A stretch of DNA of 64,000 nucleotides from Hyaloperonospora brassicae (Eukaryota; Oomycota; Peronosporomycetes; Peronosporales; Peronosporaceae), in the NCBI GenBank assembly GCA_947650285.1, contig CANTFL010001478.1:1-64000 (forward strand). Reading direction: 5' to 3'. This document shows, piece after piece, positions 11,116 through 21,336 of the stretch. The first letter of the stretch is position 1; each line of letters opens with the position of its first letter. The notes beneath the pieces were generated by a model. It saw only the letters and a program-made list of their open reading frames with translations. It was not told where the DNA came from and ran no database searches. The translations under genes were made by a program, and so were the position numbers.

Positions 11116-11914
11116 ATGTGGAGAGGCATTCGTGTGCCTCTGATGACGTCAGCGTATCCTGATGGACAGCTTCTCGCCATACACGACTTTATGGTTCGCG
11201 AGATCGCCGAATCCAATCAGCGAGGTTTTACTCCATCGCGGAATTCACAGAGCTATGCCGTGAAGATGGAGACCTTCGTTGACTCTGGTGAACGCAAACA
11301 ACGCTTGTCGCTGTCGCGTTGGTTCCGAGAGGTTGACATCTCTATCGCCTCGAGACTCTTCAAGGCTTCTCAAGCGAAGGTCAACTTCCTCCTTTACAGT
11401 ATCACTGGGAAAGCCAAGAAATGGGCTTTAGGGAATCCGTTGTAGACGAGTATTCGTTCCCCACTCTGGAGTTTATCCAAAGTGACCTTCGAATCGCCTT
11501 CGAGCCGCCACAAGAAGAGCAGTTGGTGCGTCAAGATTTCTGTCCATGAGATAGGGTAAACTGTCCATGCGCGACTTCGTGCAGATGGCTAGACATCTGA
11601 CGTCGTGTATCGTCACGCATCCCATGGATATGTACACACAAGTGAACGTGTTTTTCAATGGCATGCGTGATGGGTAGGCTCGCCTATCGCTGAAACGCGC
11701 GGAGCCTGAAATGTTAAAGGAGGCTTTCGCTATCGCCGTCTGTGAGGACTTCAGAGTCATAAAGGTTTATACCAAGCCTTCAGTTCTTACTGCTGTTAGA
11801 TCAGCGGACCCGGAACCAATGGAGTTTGACGCAATTGAGTCGTCGGGTGACCGACGACGTGTTACTTCCTTCAATGGATACGTCCTTACCAGACGTCAGA
11901 TGATCTGCAGTTGA
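11116..11914 (+). pseudogene. Element B gag, decayed
   Basis: The frame containing the ATG at 11116 is open to a TAG at 11443-11445. It shows retrotransposon-gag features: [21 protein letters not shown] followed at some distance by [18 protein letters not shown], the helical capsid pattern. The C-terminal gag part is in another frame at about 11711-11914, reading LKEAFAIAVCEDF and later PEPMEFDAIE. Frameshifts between 11446 and 11710 separate the two. A CCHC knuckle is expected after this, but I cannot read one with confidence. Confidence 0.7.
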
Positions 11915-12159
11915 TGTCGAAAGCCGGGAAATCGCGCGGCTCAATGCCGCGCGCCAGCACAAATGTTGGTGCATGCGACATAAAACAATCATGAGGGAGG
12001 TGCTCTGCTCACTCGCTCAAAAATGGAGGAGACCAGTAGGTGTAGGGTGCCCTACTGGTTTGAAGGGAAGTCCAGGTAAACCGGTGGCAGCCCGACCAAC
12101 CCAGCTCATCTGCGCTGCGTGCACGGTCGAATTCCACCACTACCAGTGGTGATTCACGC

Positions 12160-12500
12160 CTGATTATTGTTAATCTACATGTCGCCGGTATCCGGCGACC
12201 TCTACGATCGCTCCTTGATTCAGGAGCGACAAACAATTTAATTCGTGAATCTTTCGTGTCAATGCTGCCACCCAGCATCCAGGTCACGAGGGACCTGGCC
12301 AAGTTGTTGTCAAGCTCGCTGGAGGTGTATCACGCTGCGTATCGCAGCTCGAAGTGTCGTTGCCGTACACGTTTGACGGCTTTCGCAGTAACGACAATTT
12401 TTGTGATTGAGATGAATCATGCATTCGATTGCATCATGGGAATGCCATGGTTGGAACGCTACAAGGTCCAGATCGACTGGTTAGCCAGATCAGTGAGACG
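12160..12500 (+). pseudogene. Element B protease, decayed
   Basis: The signature is at the C-terminal end: [19 protein letters not shown] (about 12426-12480), which matches the conserved retropepsin C-terminal pattern of Gypsy elements (F-D-x-I-L-G-M-x-W-L). Upstream, LLDSG-like sequence near 12205-12235 corresponds to the active-site region but is interrupted by frame changes. The enzyme would process the Gag-Pol polyprotein; this copy cannot be made intact. Confidence 0.65.
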
Positions 12501-12696
12501 TCGAAGAATGCTTGACGTCAGCAAAGTGTTCACCCCTTATTTGATGTATCTAATTTTTTGGCCGAGAGTTAAAGTCATGGACCGTACATCCACGGCACCG
12601 GCGGTGCACAGAGTGAGCGATGGCCCTCTCTGTACTGCTTATTCCGTAATCCTAATTACGAGTGACGATGTCTCCTCGCGTTGCAGCGAGGAGTCC

Positions 12697-13031
12697 GATG
12701 TGGACGATCAGTGGCTCCCGCGTAATGAAGACGCGGACGAGCAAAGGCTCCAGCTCGAAGACGACGCGGTCGAACAGAGGTTCCCTCACGAGAGAGCGGA
12801 GGTCGAACCGGTGTTCCCACCTGCACTTTTTGTAGTCTAGCAGAGGCTCCCACAAGGGCAAGATGTGGCCAAGCAGGGACTCGTCACCGCGTGTGACGCG
12901 GATAATCAAGAGTGTTCACTTGCGAACGTGATGGTCGAACAGGGGTTCCCATCATCGCCCACTGTGATCAAACAGACATTCCCACACGAGGAAGACGTGG
13001 TCGAGCAGAGGCCTCCGCATCATGCGTCGAC
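12697..13031 (+). repeat. Tandem 11-residue coding repeats between protease and RT of element B
   Basis: In the frame running from 12256 to 13242 (one internal TAG at 12838-12840), the linker between protease and RT is built of imperfect repeats of about 33 bases encoding patterns such as [33 protein letters not shown] and [12 protein letters not shown] count about nine, with one longer irregular unit in the middle. The TAG falls at the Glu of one V-E-Q unit, a single-base change from GAG. The repeats are acidic and proline-containing and look like a spacer rather than a fold. The function is unknown. Confidence 0.7.
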
Positions 13032-13439
13032 GGACGAGTATGAGCTACTCTCGTCGGGCGCTTTCGACGTCCTGGATGAGGACATTCAGCGTCAAGATGG
13101 GGGTGCAGAATTAACACCTGACTGCGGTTCGCCAGCTTTTAGAATGGACTCGAAGCACTATGGGGACGCAAGCTACGGGAACTCAGCGTTAGGGTGTCTC
13201 CACGATATTGTGTACGTGGTTGGGAGTCCACAAAGGCATTGATACATTGAGGTTGCGAGACCACCTCGCGACGCGTCGTCAATTACGAGCCTTCCAGAAC
13301 TCTCATGGAAGCATTTTCAACGCGACCTCAAGGGAGGCCAGGTGGAATAAGTATGTCTTGTCACCAACGAGGTGCTATACGAGTCGATTGAGAAGCGAAC
13401 GACACGCCCTCGAACGCTGAACAAAAGTCAGCGCGCGAA

Positions 13440-14160
13440 GAAAGATTTGCGTCGCAATCTTTGGAGATTCTGCGCGAGTCTGGTAACCCTGTCGATGGCA
13501 TTGCTCGAGAATACGCAGACTTTTTCCCGGACAAGATTCCGGCTGAACTTCCTGCCGATCGTGGCGTGCGGCACGAGATTGATCTTGTGCTAGGATCGAA
13601 TTATTTGTGACAAGCCAGTGGCCGGTGCCTCGAGACCAAGCCAAGGCTATTAATGCATTCTTTGAAGGTCGTCCCAAGGCCGGTCATTTGCGTGAGAGTG
13701 TCTTACCCCATTCGAGTCCAGACTTCTGCGTGAAGAAGGCTACGGAAGGCAGGCGTATAGTGCATGCGTTTAACAAGCTAAACGATGCCACTATTCCTGC
13801 CCAAACGCCTATCCCCAAAAAAGACATGGTTCTAAACTCCATGTCAGGCAGCGTCAACTTCAGCGCCATCGAGAATGATCGACGGATTCTACCAGATCTT
13901 GATGCGACAGAGACGCATACCACTAACTGCGGTTAGTATTCCGAGTGGTATGCTATAGGAGTGGCTCGTGATGCAACAAGAATTGAAGAAAGCACCAGCC
14001 ACTTCCAATCGCATGGTATCTCAAGTGTTGAGACCCCTTTGAGACTTGCTCCTAGCTGCTTCGATGACATTTTGGTCCACAGTCGCGATGAGGGCAACCT
14101 CAGTGCTGGCTAAGATCATATTCAACTCCTGAAGCAGGTTTTATCAAGTCATGCAAACAA
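13440..14160 (+). pseudogene. Element B reverse transcriptase, decayed
   Basis: The RT lead-in reads LPADRGVRHEIDLVLGSNY (about 13548-13605), then after a stop and frame change QWPVPRDQAKAINAFFEG, FCVKKATEGRRIVHAFNKL and QTPIPKKDMVLNSM. The first catalytic region (usual F-S-x-I-D-L) reads FSAIEND, so the Asp is lost. The later catalytic motif reads CFDDILVHSR, retaining the DD pair. Two or more stops lie between 13930 and 14120. RT copies element RNA into DNA; this one is inactive. Confidence 0.85.
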
Positions 14161-14161
14161 C

Positions 14162-14890
14162 ATGTTATATTCAAACTTAAAGAAGTGTGTATTTTATGCA
14201 CCGGAGATTACAGTGCTGGGTTGCTACGTGAGTAAATCGGGAGGTCGAGACGATTTAGACAAGGTGTCGTCAATCTGTTTTTTGCCCACTCCCAAGAATC
14301 CTACGGAGTTGCGTCAATGGGTCGGTATAGGTAATTATTTGCATAAGTTTACAATTGAATACGCCGGTTCTATGCAGCCTCTGTCGTCATTTCTGAAGAA
14401 AGACGCCACATGGTCGTGGCGTCCCGAGCATCAAGCTGCCTTTCACGCAGTGAAGAAAAGCCTGGCTTCAGCTCCAGTATTGATTCTCCCTGACGACACC
14501 AAGCTGTTTCACGTGGTGTGTGATGCAAGTGACTTTGCAATTGGTTGCGCCCTCATGCAGTTTGATCATGAAGGCCGTGAAAGAGTCGTGAGCTACCAAT
14601 CACGACAGATGAAGCCGGTAGAGTAGAATTACCCGGTTCACGATAAGGAACTGCTAGCGATGCGCTGCGCACTCATCAAGTTTCGTGTCCACCTACTGGG
14701 CGAACGCACGTTCGTCCTGTATATGGATCATGCATCGCTGCAAACAGCAATGAAGAACCCACACCTGTCACAACGGATGGCACGGTGGCTCTCTTTCTTC
14801 TCCTGGTCCAACTTCGTCGTACACTACAATCCAGGCAAGACTAAATTTCATGCTGACGCACTGTTACGACGTCCAGATTACAATCCTCAT
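14162..14890 (+). pseudogene. Element B RT thumb and RNase H, decayed
   Basis: The readable order is LYSNLKKCVFYAPEITVLG, then GNYLHKFTIEYAG and LSSFLKKDATWSW, which is the RT thumb and connection. RNase H follows: FHVVCDASDFAIGCAL with the first Asp, then after a TAG at 14624-14626 (usual Arg or Glu position) NYPVHDKELLAM with the Glu, and LYMDHASLQTAM with the Asp. The region ends at KTKFHADALLRRPDY, which keeps the final Asp. The RNase H catalytic acids are therefore all present, and the single TAG is the main lesion here. Confidence 0.85.
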
Positions 14891-15189
14891 ATGGCACTGA
14901 GTAGTCAGTCAACTGACGACGACAGTGTAGACGATCAATGTGCGACGTGTGTTTCGTTGAATCTAACTCGGGTCACACCCGAGTTATGCCTTTTCGATGT
15001 AATTGCCGCGCCTTACGCGAGCGATTTGGATAACGCGGACATTATTGCCTATCTGCGCGCTCCCAGTGAGGCTGCACTGGGAGATCTTTTTTGCGAACGA
15101 AGCGTGAACACATTCAACAATACAGTACGGATGGTGATTTGCTATTATATGTCGTCAATAAATTCGATGCACCTCGAACGATAATTGCA

Positions 15190-15915
15190 AACATCTTGAA
15201 TTTGCTTGCTCGTTTCATCCACGAGTACTATGATTCCCCAATTGTCGGTCATCTGGGCTGCCAAAAGACATCGCGGCTGTCTCACGTGGATTCTTCTGGC
15301 CCCACATGTACAAGTGGGTTCAAAACAGGGTTTGCACCTGCGAAATATGTCAGCGAGTGAAGCCGTCTCCATCGTCGCAGGCACATCTGCGACCTCTGCC
15401 GATTGCATCTGAGGCTTGGTGCTCAGTTTTAACGAACTTTATCTTCGGGCTTGCACACGATGGCCAAGCGCGAACGGGTATTATAATCTCCGTGGACAGA
15501 TTCAGCAAAATGACACATATGGTGCCTGTTCATACAACGAAAATCGCGGCTGAGACCGCGGTGCACTTCATTGATACTGTATTTCGACACCACGGTCTAC
15601 CAGACAACATTGTCTCGAAACCTGATCCTCGTTTCACATCTGCTTTTTGGACGTCACTGTTTGAGTTGCTTGGCACAAAGCTGCAAATGTCGACATCAGC
15701 CCATCCGGAAACGGATGGGCAATCAGAGAGGGTTAATCGGGTCCTCGACGATGTTCTTCGAAGTTATGCAACTTTTTTTACGAGTTGGAGTTCAATTTTT
15801 TCACTCGCGGAGATTGAACTCAACAACGCGGTCAACGCGTCAACGGAATTGACGTTCTTTGTTACTTGTTCGGCCCGTCATCCACGTGTGCCTACTCTTC
15901 TTTCCGTGGGTCACC
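15190..15915 (+). pseudogene. Element B integrase, catalytic residues lost
   Basis: The zinc domain is split by a frame change: HEYYDSPIVGHLG (about 15218-15256) and CEICQRVKPS (about 15330-15360). The core follows in one frame: LTNFIFGL where the family has S-M-D-F, so the first Asp is Asn; VDRFSKMTHMVPV; VSKPDPRFTSAFW where the family has S-D-R-D, so the second Asp is Lys; and HPETDGQSERVNRVLDD, which keeps the Glu. Two of the three catalytic acids are gone. Integrase would insert the cDNA into the genome; this copy could not. Confidence 0.85.
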
Positions 15916-16820
15916 CCACGGCTTTCGTGGCTCCACTCTGGCGAGGGGTTGATAGTGGTAAACAACGATTGAGTGCATCTAACGGTATTCTGAGCGCGAA
16001 TTTTGCCACCCAAACCAAGGCGAAGCCTTCTGTTTTGACGCCACGTGACGTGGCGTCCCCACTAGCTCAACAGGTTGCACAGACGCTGAATGACCGTTCT
16101 TCGGGTATGCAAAGTCCTCAAGGCAACTGCGCGCCGATTGAATCGGCGCGACCAATTGATGGCATGCCTGTGTCATAGTTTGTACTTCAACATCAAGCCA
16201 TCACGAGGTTTGTACGCTATACTTTATGATCTTTAGTGCATAAAAATAAAACGAATGCGGACAAACCTAGCAGAAAGGAAATGAGTACTCAAAGAAAGGT
16301 GATCGTGTTTTTTATGTACAAAGACCTACGAGATTCAGCAGTAACCATTCTCGGCCCGAGAATACTCGCCCACGTTACATCGGCTCATTCACGATACTCA
16401 AGGCAATCGGCGACGCATACACGCTGGAAATTTTTCGTCACTGCGACGTCACCCGACGTTTTACTTCGGGCGGCTCAAGGAGTATCTTCCAGATACAATT
16501 TACGGGTTGACTCCGTCCTCGGAGTCAAAGGCACATGGGTCTACCTTCCCTCTCGCCTTGCTCGACGCGCCAGCGACATCGGACGCGGCTGCGTCCCACT
16601 CTTTGCGTTTTGAGAATCTTGGCGTCCAGGTTCCGCATCCGTTCAAGCAGATCGCGGTTCGAATGTCGAATCTCGCTTGCTGTTCTCTCAGCCCGCGCAG
16701 CTCGATCGAGGTCAGCTTCACCTTCCAGCTGAGCATCGACATTCTTGTACATAGCCACATCTACATCGTCCTGGGCAACCAGGACGCCAGCAGTACCATA
16801 GAGAGGTCCCACCACCGCTT

Positions 16821-17399
16821 GTGGACGTCGAAGGTCGGAAGCGCTGGAGTGTGAAACTTTTATTGGGTCACGAGGACCCTCGTCGCGAAACGACATCGTC
16901 GCGACGCCATGAGCGCGCGGTTCCAAACCCGCGTAAGTATCGTGTACGTTGGCTCGGGTTTTCAACCGAGCAGTTTACGCGGGAACCGCGCTCTTCTCTT
17001 CTTCGAGACGTTCCAGACGTCGCTCGGGCATATGAGTCCGTGTATACGCTTGGTTCAGATTTGGTCGACGACTTGAGTGATCTCGCGGTGAGCGGGAACG
17101 AGACGAACGACGAATGTGTTGTAGTGAAGCTTCACCACGACTACGAGACCATGAGCGGTTGCGAGAACGTCTTGGTGAAACGTCACCACGACGACGTGAT
17201 GAAGGGCGATGACGAGAACGTCGTGGTGAACGTGTATCGCCACGACCACGCGAACGAGAACGTCGTGGCGAGCGCGTGGCACCACGGCGTCGAGAAAGCG
17301 AGTGGTGTCGCCAGCGTGACGCGCCACGATTACCCGCGGTCTTGCGCTACATCAAGCTGCGCTGATACCGTCCGATCCAGAGCTGCTCATATTCGCTGA
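16821..17399 (+). pseudogene. Element B integrase C-terminus with chromodomain and His-rich repeats
   Basis: KYRVRWLGF (about 16936-16965) followed by WEF-like decay and DVPDVARAYES is a chromodomain-type motif, which in chromoviruses binds histone marks and guides integration. After it comes a tail of imperfect repeats at about 17107-17330 with the pattern E-N-V-V-V followed by H-H-D or R-H-D (for example ENVLVKRHHDDVMKGDD and ENVVVNVYRHDHAN). The frame ends at a TGA at 17397-17399. The span 15916-16820 between core and chromodomain has no firm motif. Whether the tail was translated with pol is inferred from frame continuity only. Confidence 0.6.
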
Positions 17400-17946
17400 G
17401 AAAATACTCACCGATGTGTCGTTGCCAAGTTTTGCGAGTTGGACGAGGCATCGAGCCATAAGAGTAACAAGATTCGTGCACGTGAACGTAGCAGAGTCGA
17501 TCTACGTTCCACGCATTCTCGCATACCTTCTCGCGCAGGACACCGATTGAGAGATCGGCGTGGATATCTTCGCGGAGGGCAAGCCACTACTGAAAGTTTC
17601 TTCCGTATTCAAGCATCCGGTTCCACCGCCGGATGAACGCGCACCAAGAACGCTGGAGTGATTCATACGAGATGCTATCAAGACTCTTCCCGCGTATCCA
17701 AGGAAACGCCGATAGTTATCCTGCATCGTTTTGAAATAGTCTGGAGCTCGAGCTCCGGACAAGACGTACAGCGCCCAAGGAATCAGGTGCTGATCCTGCA
17801 CGTAATCTATCGAACTCCTGCTGACAGTGCGCGGGAGTGCTGAACTGTTGGCGATTGCGTCTTCACACATCATTTCGCTTGTGCATCCGTTGAATCTTAT
17901 TGTTGAGCACTCACGGTTTGTAAGTGTTGTCTAGAGAAGAGGGTGA

Positions 17947-18272
17947 TGTAATGGTCCACCCCGTTACATATGTATTTTCGATTAAGTTTACATGTTGCTT
18001 AAGTATGGGTGCTAATTTCGAAGTAGCGAAAGTAGCACGTCGTATATTTTAGCTTGTTTCATGTGCTCAGTGCCATTATTAGCCAGTAAGATAAAGGCAC
18101 GTAGAATGAGTGGTTCCCATGAGTCCAAGGGAACTATTCGTATTTAGGATGATCAAAAGACAAAACATAAAACAGAGATGAAAATACTAAGCAACTAAGA
18201 CTTGGGCTTCCGGCTTCCATAAAGCGTTAGAAGTAATGTAAGCTAAGTACGGATTCTTATAGCCCCGTTACA
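17947..18272 (+). repeat. Element B 3' LTR
   Basis: The LTR is 326 bp, from TGTAATGGTCCACCCCGTTACA to TATAGCCCCGTTACA, followed by the TTGAA duplication at 18273-18277. It preserves the uninterrupted Copia target site GTTCCCATGAG at about 18114. Confidence 0.92.
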
Positions 18273-18277
18273 TTGAA

Positions 18278-19720
18278 TCTGTTAAAACGAGTCTTCTTTA
18301 GACCCCAGTCTTGGTTATAACCGATCCTTTCCGTCTCATATGTAACATCTGTGAATCTTTTAAGATTTCCCTTGGCTGTGCATTATTGCAAGATGAACCA
18401 CATACTTTTAAGCGTTTTGTCGCGTATGAGTCTAGCCAGCTAAAAGCTGCAGAGAAGAAATAACTAGTTGATGAAATAGCGTTGCTTTCAAGAATGCATG
18501 AGCTCGTCAATTTCGAGTTCACCTGCTTGTCTCCTAGCCTTGTGTGATCTATATCAATCATGCGTCATTACTCACTGCAACATTGTCGCCCCTGACTGTG
18601 TCGTAGTGCGTAATGACGCACGGTATCTCAGAATAAAAATAGTTTGATCTCCTTCTTTGCTAAATATTAAATTGAGGCAAAGTGTATCCTTGTTAGTAAG
18701 ATCTTTTGGACGAGGCTCTATCAATCAGGCAGGATTATAAGTTTTCTCATGTAACGACTCTGTCGTCGTTTTTATCAGAATTCAGTCACATGACCAATTC
18801 CCTTGATAATCAATTTGAAGATCTGCTACGTGCTCGAGTAAAAGGGTAGTTTAAGGACTCAGAAATCGAATCGTGGTCACGTTTACGAGCGATACTACAT
18901 CAATTTTACATCGATCAAGATCTAGTAAGCTTTTGCATGGATTATGAAGATTCCCCTCGTTTCTTTTTCCGTACGGCCTGGAAAAAAGCAATGTATCCTC
19001 TTGAGGCGCATGATACTGCATTGAGAGGTCATCTCAATCGAGAAAACACCCATACCTCTCTGAGCAAAACGAATTTTAAGCCCAAAATCTACAAATTGGT
19101 GAACTCGTATGTGCATACGCGTGAAACGTGTAAGCAGGTCAAATCTCATTTCATCGGATGTTCCAATTGCCAGTTTGCTCGTTTCATTCGGGTGTCGAGA
19201 ATTTATCGGCGTGGACGATTTGATCGGTTTACCGAAAGATGTGCATGGCAAGACGGCTACCGTGGTCTACGTTGTCCGTATGAGCAATAATGTTTGTTTA
19301 CTAGCTGTATTTGATACCATTGACGGTGGATGTATAGCGATAATGTTTATTTATCGATTATTTTGTCAACACAATTAGCTAGTTTATTTATCACTTATAG
19401 ATATTCTGACTGCACTGTGTATATTTAAATGGTCGTCTTCAAGGTGCTGGGTATCCGATGATACATGTAAATGGCGGATAATCGGCAGACGGATGGTTAA
19501 ATCGATGAAGCGAATCATGGAATTGGTGCTATAATACGCTGTTTTTGCGCTTAAACGCCGAACCGTTAGAGTTCGATGATCCCTTTTGTTGATTTTGCAT
19601 TAAACAACGACTTGAAACCAGTCAACGACTACACACTTTTCTACGTGAACGGCCTAACACACCCTATCGTCAGCTAAGTCTACCGCTTCGTGGTTTAGGA
19701 TTGGCGGGGGAGTTGCCGAT
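18278..19720 (+). pseudogene. Element A integrase, decayed
   Basis: The stretch up to about 18900 (expected RNase H) is not readable. From about 18996 the plus strand reads YPLEAHDTALRGHLNRENTH, then LVNSYVHTRETCKQVKSH, the HHCC zinc domain. In a shifted frame, FIGVDDLIGLPKDVHGKTA (about 19200-19258) gives the core with its first Asp position retained. Beyond a stop, DNRQTDG (about 19473-19500) marks the third catalytic region and LEFDDPF plus FALNND-like sequence (about 19565-19610) the following helix. The matching amino-terminal half of A lies before 5575. Confidence 0.75.
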
Positions 19721-19963
19721 CGGCTTGCTTATATCAGCCTTGCTGTTAAAAAACTGGTGGCGAGTTTATCGTAACGAGATTGAAATGCTTACGACATGTG
19801 CGCAAAGCACTGGATGATAGCCAAGCCAAAACGAAAGAACAGTCTGATACGAGTCGCAGATGTTGTATTAAACGCTATGAGCTTGAAAATCAAGTGCTAG
19901 TCGATGGCTAAATCTAATATTGTAGTTCCGATGTCTTAAAGACAAAGTTTTGTCCGCGCTTCA

Positions 19964-20257
19964 TTGGATCATTCACGGTCGTCACAAAGAAGACACTTGC
20001 GTGTACGGCCAATCTACCTAGCCAAAGTGCGCACAAAACCCGTGTTCTACGTTGACTTTCTTAAGCCATATCGGCATCCTTCCCACGTGAACTTGGAGGC
20101 GCTTGCGCCGCGACATGTGGCATTTCCATCAGATGCTGATACCGAAGCAGGATGTCAAGCTGAGCACCTTTCCGGGTTAAACCGAACTACACCGTCTGAA
20201 GACGAGCCTAAGTCGCGTCGAGCGCATTTTGGGCCTAATTCTAACGTCTCGCGATGA
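19964..20257 (+). pseudogene. Element A integrase C-terminal segment
   Basis: The frame reads KVRTKPVFYVDFLKPYRHPS and NLEALAPRHVAFPSDAD, the SH3-like C-terminal part of Gypsy integrase and the proline-rich linker after it. Just upstream, HWIIHGRHKEDTCVYG in another frame gives the usual F-I-G-P-F-T-V region in decayed form. The segment precedes the chromodomain at 20300-20505. Confidence 0.75.
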
Positions 20258-20299
20258 AAGATTTATAGGTGGCGCAGTTTCTCAATATCGTCTTTCGAT

Positions 20300-20505
20300 A
20301 CACCGACCTCCATCGACTCTGCTCGATGAGCAATGAAACCGCCAGTTCCATGTAATGTGAATACTAAATAATCGACATCGTCACGGTGAATATTAGTATC
20401 TGGGAAAGTGGCGAGGGTACCCGGAGTCGGGAGAGTAATGGGATTTTGATGTACTCTATCGGCACGGTGGCCCATACGCCTTGGAGATTTTTGAACATCG
20501 CGACA
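20300..20505 (+). pseudogene. Element A chromodomain, decayed
   Basis: The plus strand reads RPPSTLLDEQ, then NRQFHVM and EYQYLGKWRGYPESGE followed by WDFDV, with stops between them. This is the conserved chromodomain order (F-H-V-E-R, Y-L-V-K-W-x-G-Y, W-E). It marks A as a chromovirus-type Gypsy element. Confidence 0.75.
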
Positions 20506-21336
20506 AGGGTCTTCCTGGGACCAAAGACAATTCTCACCAATCATGGTGGAATCAGGTCAGTTGTTGGTCATTGATTGGCCGTAACTCGCATCAGCCGGTA
20601 CAGCCGGAGCATAGTGGGTGCGAGTTCTCAACTGGCCTCTGGATTTAAGCTTGGTATAGTCATACCGAAGCTTTCGCTCTGAATAAATGTCTGCCACATC
20701 GTCACCTTTGTTTGATGCTACCATGCTACTGAGGTGCCATTTTTGATAAACATAGCGACAAATGGCATTGTCTTCTCCCTCCTGTGATTTGCCTGCAAAT
20801 AAGAGGATGGGTTAACCTTTATCGGCGGAATCAGAGCAACACGTGCTTGCATGTCAAGTCGGAACTTATATTAGCGTTGAGCCGTGAATAAGGCTCCACG
20901 TACTTTTCGCGAAGTGCTTTTCGACTCGCAACCTCATCCGGAGATGTGGGTTCAGTGTCAATGGTCCACGTTGCTGATGAACGGCCTGACGTTTTTCGTA
21001 TACGTTGTTCTGCACTGAGTGGAGTGAACAAATAGCCACGTCGCCTCTCGAGGGTTGCAGCAAGCTTCGTATGGCGCCTATCGCTCACATCTTTTTATTT
21101 TTCAGCCGATGTTGCCCATCAAGCGGATTGGTGATAATACCATTAGCCACATTGCTTGTTTAATGCTGCGTCGAGTGCGACTTGAATCAAACCACTTAAT
21201 GCAATTAGGTACGGTACAGCATGAGGCGTTGACTCAGAACTAGTGGGTAGAAAATTACCCTCGAATCACCCTATAATTTAGTATCGCAACAATATTCCAC
21301 GTCATCTTCGAACCCGGGTAGGAACATTAGGAATAA
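20506..21336 (+). other. Element A 3' internal sequence, noncoding
   Basis: No domain is legible between the chromodomain and the array. A minus-strand frame at 20831-21088 lacks any recognisable motif. By position this is the 3' untranslated interior of A leading to the LTR-like start at about 21465. Confidence 0.4.

Larger units (their letters stand above)
5580..18272 (+). mobile_element. Gypsy element B, chromodomain type, with nested Copia
   Basis: LTRs of about 325 bp begin TGTAATGG and end CCCCGTTACA. The 5' LTR is split by the Copia element (5580-5753 and 10813-10968) and the 3' LTR is 17947-18272. The target duplication is perfect: TTGAA at 5575-5579 and 18273-18277. The internal region reads gag, protease, a repeat-rich linker, RT, RNase H, integrase and chromodomain, the Gypsy order. 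The two LTRs differ at many positions, so the insertion is old. Stops, frameshifts and lost catalytic residues make it non-autonomous. A purine-rich tract AGAGAAGAGGGTGA just before 17947 is the likely polypurine tract. Confidence 0.9.
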
